This document shows, piece by piece, positions 56,534 to 64,000 of a stretch of DNA of 64,000 nucleotides (position 1 is the first letter of the stretch; each line of letters opens with the position of its first letter). Made by a program: the position numbers and the translations under genes. The stretch spans positions 516,804 through 580,803 of the forward strand of contig LNKV01000040.1 of the NCBI GenBank assembly GCA_001465935.1, given 5' to 3'. This stretch comes from Clarireedia homoeocarpa (Eukaryota; Ascomycota; Leotiomycetes; Helotiales; Rutstroemiaceae). The notes under the pieces are model-generated. The model was not told the origin of the DNA. It searched no databases and saw only the letters and a program-made list of their open reading frames with translations.

Positions 56534-59500
56534 AGTATATATAAAGTTTTCTTTTTATTTATAAGTATAATTCCCTTAACTTATTATAAGTTCGTATATA
56601 ACTACTAAATAGTACTCGAGTTTAGCTTTAACCTTTATATAATACTCGAGATAAATAGTAAGTTTCTATTTTATAAAACTAAAAGGCTTTCTGATTTCTA
56701 TTGATTCTTATTATATATAAAATATATTTCTTGTTTATCTAATAGGCTTAGTAAATAATTATAATAAAAATAATATAAAGAAAATTTAAATAACTATACT
56801 ATACTCTTTAATTTATATTTTAAGAAAACTAAATAAAAAACTTAAATAAATAAAATTCTCCTTCTTGATACTATTTTTTATTATCGTATAATTCACTTTT
56901 CTACTCGGATAATAAATTTATTTATATCGATTATTGTTTCTAGTATTTTATTTATTATTCTTTTAATTATTATATTAGTAGAGTTATTGTTATTTTTAAT
57001 TTATCAGATTTCTATTAGCTCTCTTCTTTTATATAATTGATATAAAGTTATAATATTAATTATCAATCGTTTCTCTTTTATTATTCTAAGTTTTATAAAG
57101 TAGTTATATAGAGAGTACAAGTTTATATAAATAATAGTCAGTAGTACTAGAAGTCCTAGCTATTTAGTAATTGTTTAAATTGTATAATTGATTATAATTA
57201 TTAAGTCGATACTAGTAACTATTCTATAGATCTCGGATACTAGTATACTCTAAATTATATATTTACTCTTCGTACTACTCTAATAGATCAAATTACTTTT
57301 TATTCTGAATATATTATCTAAACTTTTATATAGATATTTATTTATTAGAAAGATCTTATATTTAAACTACAAACTGAGATCTTTATTATTAGTAAACAAT
57401 TTATTTATAAATATAAAGAGTTTTACTATCTATAATTCTAGAAGAATATAATATATTCCTTTATTTAAGTTCTCGATTTACTATTTTAACTATTTATTTA
57501 AAGCTTTAATCTTGTTATATAAAGGTTCTTAATACTATATTATAACTAATAAATTAAAGCTTACTTCTAGTTAGTAGATATTTAAGAAATATACTTTTTA
57601 AGTATACTATTCGCGATATTCAATTAAATAATTCTCAGATTTAAAGTCTATAAATTTAATTTTCTACTCTTATTTATTTTATATAAAACTAAGATTCTTA
57701 TTCTTAATTTATAATTTATATTTATTGAAAATCAAAGATATTTTATATAAAAGTTTCTTAATTAGCTTTACTTAGAAATTTATTTATTTTAACTTTCTTT
57801 TTTCTTTTTATTTAAACTTCTTGTTTTCTAGAATTAGAGTATTATCTATCTATATTATTATTATTATAAATACTTTAGAGTCTTTAGAGATTAGAAGATA
57901 AAAGTTATATAAAGAAGATTTTATATTTAGTTTATCTTTATAGTAGTTATAGTATATAACTTACTAATATATTCTTAACTTTAGTATTCTATATAAAAGT
58001 TTATAGATAATTATAATTATATTAGAAAGATAGTTCGTTTAAATCTCTTTAAGTAGTTATACTAAAATTAATCAGTTTAGAAATAATACTAACTATATAT
58101 ATATTTAGATAATATTTTAAGAGGTTAGTTCGATTCTTTTTATATAAAGCGAAAAAGCTAGTATTAAGATAATTTTCTAGTTTATATATTAAATAGTTAG
58201 TGATTATATTAAAATACTTTCTTTTCTAGTATTATTATATACTTATATTACTAACTTTAACTTCTTGTATAAAGCTATTATTATCTTACTTTTAACTTCG
58301 TTAATAAGCTGGAAATTAAAGATTCGTTTAGTATAGATTACTAGATTATATTTAATAAATTCGAAGACTTTTTATATAATCAAACTATTAATTTCCTTTT
58401 ATTATATTACTTGAAATAGAGGTCTTTTAACTATAATTATACTTTATATATAAAGTTTAATTAAAAGTTCTAAGTTATTCTACTCTTTCTTAATAATAAA
58501 TATCTTTACTTTCTTAAACAAGATAACAACTTAAGAGATTAGTTGTTTTATTGAATATATTTACTTTGTTTTTATCTTTTCTTTTAAGTTTAGTTCTAAT
58601 TAGTTCTTTATATAAATCTCTATCTCTTTAATTTCTTTAAAAAAGAATAGTTTTATAACTATTATACGAAAGCTAGTCGGATTTAAAGAGAGTTTAATAA
58701 TATAAGTTTCTTTGTTAGTTATTAGAAGTTTAAAGAGACTAGTTTAACTTTTTTTTTCTCGCTAAATTTTTATATCTAATTATAATAAAAGGTTAAGTAC
58801 TTTTATTATCTGAGAGCTATTCTTTGTACTTAGAGCTTCTTTAACTTAGTACTAAATATTAATCTTTTTGATTTCTATTATTATAGTCCGAACTATTTAA
58901 GTTTATATAATTATTAACTAGAATAGAGTTGATATTTGATTTATTCTTAAGTATATCTTGAAAATAAAGAGAGTTAGTATAAAACTATTTAGTTTAGCTA
59001 TATTGTTTATTACTTTTATAGTTATTTATAAAACAATCTCTTTAAAGATATTTTCTTCTCTCGTTTCGTTTTTAATAATTTTATATAAGTATTTAAAAAG
59101 TTAATAATATTTCTCTATTTTACTAATATTATTATATACTTTTATTAGTACTTCCTTTATTTTACTTATTATTATATATATATTCTGTTTAAACTTTTAA
59201 GATATAAACATTGTACTTATATTATATATAATATAATCTAGTAGATCTAAGTAAGTATCAATCTAATATATCTAAAAGATATCCTATATTATATAAGTAC
59301 TAATATCTTTTAGAAACCGGGTTATATTAAATATAATAGCTTTATTTACAATATATAGAACTAGGGATTTATCTAGATATATAATATCAATAATAATTAA
59401 GTAGTTAAATTCGATCTTATCCTTAATTATAAACTGGAATCGTCTAGATAACTTTATATTTAGTTAGTAGTAATTATAGAATTTATTTAAATATTCGATT

Positions 59501-60834
59501 ATACAATAATCGATATTGTTATATTCTACTTTCTCTAATAGTTATATTAGTTTTTATATAGATAAGTATTCAAACTAGTAATATAGCTATTTAAGTTTAA
59601 TTTTAATAAAGTAAGTCTAAGTGATTATATTTAACTATTATAAAAGTATCTATAAATATTCTTATTTATATATAATAAATATAATATTCTTCTTTTAAAT
59701 AAGGATATTCTTTAAATTATTAAATCGTATATTTATTTTATCTATATCCTAAATATAGTAAAGAAATAGAGTATTTACAATTATAATATAGAAAGTAATT
59801 AGATTAACTAGTATTTATATAATAGTTATTCTTTTTACTTTCACTATTCCTTTACTAAAATAGATTATATAATCGTTACTCTTTATATAAGTTAAAGTAA
59901 TAGATAGGTCTTATTATTATAACACTTGAAATTATATTTTACTAATAGTTAATATACTTATAACCTTGCTATCAAATATAATCTCTTGAAATTATATTAA
60001 TAAATATTATTCCTTAAATATAAATACTTTATTATATAATACTTTCTGTTTACTAAGATTATAACGAGTAATACTATATATTATACTAAGGTTATTAAGA
60101 GTTTAAATAGTTTAACTACTATTAATCACTTCTATTTTTATAAGGAATTAGTTAGATAAGAGTTCTTATTCCTTTATATTATTTAAATCCTTATTATCTT
60201 TTTACTCTTTTTTTTATAGAAACTATCTTGTTTCTTTATCTTTTTCTTCTTTTTCCTATAAATACTAGTAGCTAATACAACTATATATTTTAGTTCTCTC
60301 TATATAAGAGTATATTTTAGTAAAGTAACTAGTCTATTTATAAATATAATATTTTATATTCTCTTAGTTCTTACTTTTTATATAAGAGTTTAGAGACTAA
60401 TTCTTATTCTTTATATAAAAGTTTAAAAACTATCTTCCTTTCGGAAATCTTATTATTATCTAATTACTTATTTATATATAATTAAATCTGCTTTGATATT
60501 TTCGGTCGACTTAATATTACTTACTAGAGTATTATATTTATATTATATATTTTCTTATATATACTACTATTCCGATCGCAGATTTTAGATCTGAATAAAC
60601 AGACTCGAATATACAAACTAACTTATATAATATAAAATTATATTCTAGAATACTTCGATAAGTATTAAGGATTTAGTTATATAAAAAGAATTTATTCTAG
60701 TATTTAATCGAAAGACTTTTTTATAATATACAAAAATAATTAAAGAGTATCTTTAAGTATTCTAGCTCGGATTTAGTAAAGTTCTTTTTTTATATAAAAA
60801 AGTATATAGTCTCTTTTTACTTAGATAAGTAAAA

Positions 60835-61092
60835 CTACTTATTCTCTTTTATCTTAAAGTATTCTCTAATTATAGTAACTATTATATAGAAGTTATATAA
60901 GTATCTAAAGATCTTATTATAATAAAAGTCTAGTATATAGTTATAAAGTAGTATAGAAAAACTAAGATAAAAGTAATCTATTAATAAACTAATTTTTATA
61001 TAATAGTTATAGAAGATATATAACTTATTTTCTAAGATATTATATATTTTATTATTATATTTATACTTCTTATTCAAAAGAATTTTTATCAA
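60835..61092 (-). pseudogene. RIPed Copia-A gag relic
   Basis: An open frame of 85 codons whose residues follow the young gag at 14226-14489 (IKIL-x-NK...KY, ILENKL, DFYY-x-KI, FYIIVTIIREYFK). Differences are those expected from C-to-T and G-to-A changes. It is open by chance, not by selection. Confidence 0.88.
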
Positions 61093-61924
61093 GTTATTAA
61101 GAGGCTTAGAGATATTACTTCTCTTATATATAGTTAATAATAAAACAGTTTTAGCTAAATAAAATATTAATATAAAATATATAAAGTGATTATCTAGTAT
61201 TTTACTTAGAGCTAGAGTTGTTTATTTCTATTAAAATATTAGAGTTGTAGACGAAGTTATAAGTTAAGTAAAAGGAGTTATAGAGGGAATATATATAACT
61301 AAAGAGGTTATTATTAGAGAAATAGTAAAAAGTATAGAAGAAAATAGATTAATACTTTCTTATATAAACTAAGAGTTAATCGAATTTATTATATAAAAGT
61401 ATTTCTTAATATCTTCGATCTTCTATTCTGGATATTCCTTAATATTAATAAGTTTACTAAAGACTTATATATATATATAATTATTAGACTTAGAAATCTA
61501 AACTCTGTTTAATATAAAGTAAATATAAAGCTTATAAAGAAGATTTAGAATAATAAGTTTAAATAATTCCTTACTCTAATCTTCGAAGTTGTTATAAAAA
61601 ACAATCTATAATATATAGTCGCAATCTTAGTTTACTCTACTTTATATAATCTAGATAGTGATCTAAATAGAAATCTATTTAGTAATATATTATTCTAAAT
61701 TGTTTAGATCGAAATCCTAATTTACTAAAGTCGAAATAACTTTCTTATATTTTATAAACTCCTCGAAGTCGATTATATTATTAGAGTTCAAGGTTTATAT
61801 AAGAGATTAAGAAGAAGTTAATAGATTAAAGATAGATAAAATAAAGTATATATAATAAAAAGAATAAAGTTATAAGAATATAATTTAACTTTACTAATCT
61901 ATAGTTAATCTAACTACTAATTAA

Positions 61925-62237
61925 TATTAATATAACTAGTAAAATCGTACTCTAAGAGTGATATTATATAGAGAAGTACGAGGGTTATATATAATATCCG
62001 GAATTATATATAAAGTGTAGATCTAGTATTAATTATATAAATTATTCTCTTCTCTAATTACAAGATTGTATTATAATCTTTATACCCTTTATACAAAAAG
62101 TATTGACTATCTACTTATAGTCTTCGAAGTTGATTTTCTAGTTATATAAGTATTATATATTTATATCAGATATACTATATTTGCCCTGGGTTCCGGCCCA
62201 CTTAGCCAGAACTATTTTGTAGTTGATTATCTATATA
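61925..62237 (-). repeat. RIPed Copia-A 5' LTR
   Basis: Same 313-bp length as its partner at 55400-55712. Target copy AGTAT follows at 62238-62242. Confidence 0.88.
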
Positions 62238-64000
62238 AGTATATACTAAATAGGTTATTAATTATTATTTAAAAGATTAATAACTATTATAACTATTTTA
62301 TAAAGTTATATAAAATCTTTTCAACTTCTTAATATTATTTAATAGATATTTATAATTATTACTAATTAAAGAATTATATAATAATAAAATCTTTAAAATT
62401 CTATTTATTAATAAAACTTATTACGAAATATTCCGAATAATTATTAATTTTAAAGTATAAATAAAATAATAATATTACTTATTTATTTATATTATTAAAT
62501 AAAATAATAATAAATTAGTAATCGATATTAATAAATATATAAAGTTTAAATAATAGATATTTATAGAAAGAATTAAGATTAAATTATTATTAACTTATAT
62601 TTATAAATCAAATAATATAATAAAGTATATAAGTTAGAAATTTATTATTAAAACGATAAAAATATAAACTTAAGTGAATCTTCTATTAAAGTTATAACTC
62701 GAAATTATATAAATAGTAATTTATTTATATAATATAAATCTATTATAATAAAGAAGTTTTAGAATATTAAATAAAATTCTAAATTCGTAATTTAAATAAT
62801 ATTTCCGATAATATAATTTAATATTAATAATATTAATTATTATTAATTTATATTTAAACTAGAATAGTATATATTATTATAATTATTAAATTTATTTTTT
62901 AAATAAGAAACGAGAAATTAATATTAATAAATAATAATATAAGATTAATCTTCAAGTTTATTTAAAGTATTTAATAAGTTATATATTTAAATTACTAATC
63001 TATTAAATATAAATATTAAAGTTTAATAAGATTATTATTATTTATAATATTTAGTTTAACGAAAATATTATTTACTCTAAAGTTAATAAGAATTAGAAAG
63101 TATTTTTAAAAGAATATTTAAATAAAATTATTCGAACTTTTAATCTTAGAATTATTGAAAATCTAAATAGATTAATATTAAAAAATAATAATATAAATAA
63201 TCTTAATATAATTATTAAAAAGATTACTTTATAAAATATTAATAATTAGAAATATTATAAAAAGATCTTAAAAATAGAGAAGTCTAATAATAATAAGTAA
63301 AGTTTTTTTAATAGTTTATAACTTTCGAATAATAGTTTATATTTAAATAAAAGTAGTAGTAATTTAAATATATAATATTTATAAGATTAATTTAAAGATT
63401 AAATTAATATTAAAATTAAAACTATAACTAATTAAATTTAGAATATAGAGATTAATATTTTTACTAATAATAAATAAGATTAAAAAAGAAAATAAATAGA
63501 ATATAAAATATTTAATAAATCTATATTACTTGTTTTATTAATAACTAAAAAAGTTAATAAACTTAGAAATAAAATAAACTATAATTATATTAATATTATC
63601 AATATACTTTATAAAAAATATAAAGAAAGTTTAAAAAAAAATATTATTAAGTTTATATCTTTATAAATTAAAAATATCTTATATAATTTTATATATACTT
63701 TATATAATAGTATTTGATAATATAAATAGAAAGAGATTAAAATTATTTTAATATAAATAGAAGTCTTTTAATTAATTAACTTATTAAATAAAAAGAGTTA
63801 TTTATTTAAAAGATTAAGATTCGCGATCGAAATTCTAGTTAAAAGAGTAAATAAAAGATTAAATAATTAAGATATCAGTTTTTTTTCTTATTAATAAAAT
63901 CAAATCTTAATATATAATATTAAATAGTAAAAACGACTCTATTTAAAATATAATAAGAAGATTATTAATATATTTATTAAAATAATTATTATTTAATTAT

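Larger units (their letters stand above)
55400..62237 (-). mobile_element. RIPed full-length copy of Copia-A, nested in Copia-B
   Basis: LTRs of 313 bp (55400-55712 and 61925-62237) are the reverse complement of the Copia-A LTR with many transitions. AGTAT flanks the element on both sides (55395-55399 and 62238-62242), a 5-bp target duplication. The length of 6,838 bp agrees with the young copy once its gap is corrected. Gag (60835-61092) and the antisense DUF3716 gene (56035-56533) are recognisable. Confidence 0.9.
38581..64000. other. RIP-mutated, AT-rich retrotransposon block
   Basis: Over 25 kb is nearly all A and T, with coding relics in which Gln and Trp codons have become stops and CpA/TpG are depleted. 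Comparison of 56035-56533 with its intact counterpart (19284-18784) shows only transitions, mainly C-to-T and G-to-A, with some CpG retained. No host gene is supported here. Confidence 0.9.
53600..64000 (+). mobile_element. Second Ty1/copia family (Copia-B), RIPed and split
   Basis: Plus-strand relics of copia pol run to 55399 (LVKINL, YNLDYILKYNI, LINKIKDIKIKRILRI, KYYIRV: protease to GAG-pre-integrase region). After the nested element the same frame resumes at 62243, with an integrase-like part (LIKELYNNKIFKILFI, YYEIFRIIINFKV). Removing 55400-62242, that is the nested element plus one target copy, rejoins the frame. The left end is unclear and the right end lies beyond the window. Confidence 0.6.

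Noticed and set aside
55395..62242. Array of short A/T repeats that might be a CRISPR-like or satellite array
   Set aside because: The repetition is from RIP-driven low complexity and LTR pairs. There are no regular spacers, and the organism is a eukaryote.

Overview
The window is fungal nuclear DNA from a filamentous ascomycete (Pezizomycotina, probably Leotiomycetes; the class is inferred from protein feel only). Spliceosomal introns of 46-61 bp, a recognisable ERMES subunit (MDM12), an ESCRT-I subunit (VPS28), HET-type relics and heavily C-to-T mutated, AT-rich retrotransposon blocks (repeat-induced point mutation, RIP) all point there. Base composition is two-speed: ordinary DNA from 1 to about 20.4 kb, a mixed strip at 20.4-25.4 kb, an ordinary island at 25.4-38.5 kb, then an almost purely A/T graveyard to the end.

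Layout. 1-2.1 kb: the 3' end of vps28 and a convergent mdm12. 2.1-13 kb: gene-poor DNA with a small Cys-rich protein gene (4.1-4.4 kb), a doubtful gene (8.9-9.5 kb), a conserved small fungal protein (10.7-11.1 kb) and the 3' part of a gene cut by a transposon (12.6-13.07 kb). 13.07-20.39 kb: a young Ty1/copia element whose gag-pol is one long frame broken only by eight stops (seven TAG), with an antisense DUF3716-type zinc-finger-like gene near its 3' LTR and an assembly gap. 20.4-24.6 kb: a foreign LTR fragment, RIP-damaged host genes and a HET-domain relic.

25.6-37.1 kb is the most interesting part: a full-size ABCG transporter, a cytochrome P450 pseudogene, a DHCR7-type (delta-7) sterol reductase and a DHCR24/DWF1-type (delta-24) sterol reductase lie side by side. 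This looks like an accessory sterol- or steroid-tailoring and export cluster. The two reductases would convert ergosterol-type intermediates into delta-5 sterols with a saturated C24 position, a P450 would have oxidised the product, and the transporter would move it across a membrane. The P450 has been inactivated by RIP-type stops, a frameshift and loss of heme-loop residues, while the reductases and transporter are open. The cluster carries three small insertions (a solo LTR with target duplication, and two MITE-like elements) and sits between two RIP-mutated repeat blocks.

38.6-64 kb: nested, RIP-ruined retrotransposons. LTR pieces of one family occur in both orientations. A 1.9-kb gag-only LTR element follows, then a complete 9.17-kb gypsy element with 5-bp target duplication. 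A second copia family (plus strand) is interrupted by a complete RIPed copy of the 13-20 kb copia element (minus strand, 5-bp target duplication). That RIPed copy also carries the antisense DUF3716 gene and spans the region hidden by the gap in the young copy.

All calls come from reading the sequence by eye; no database search was run.
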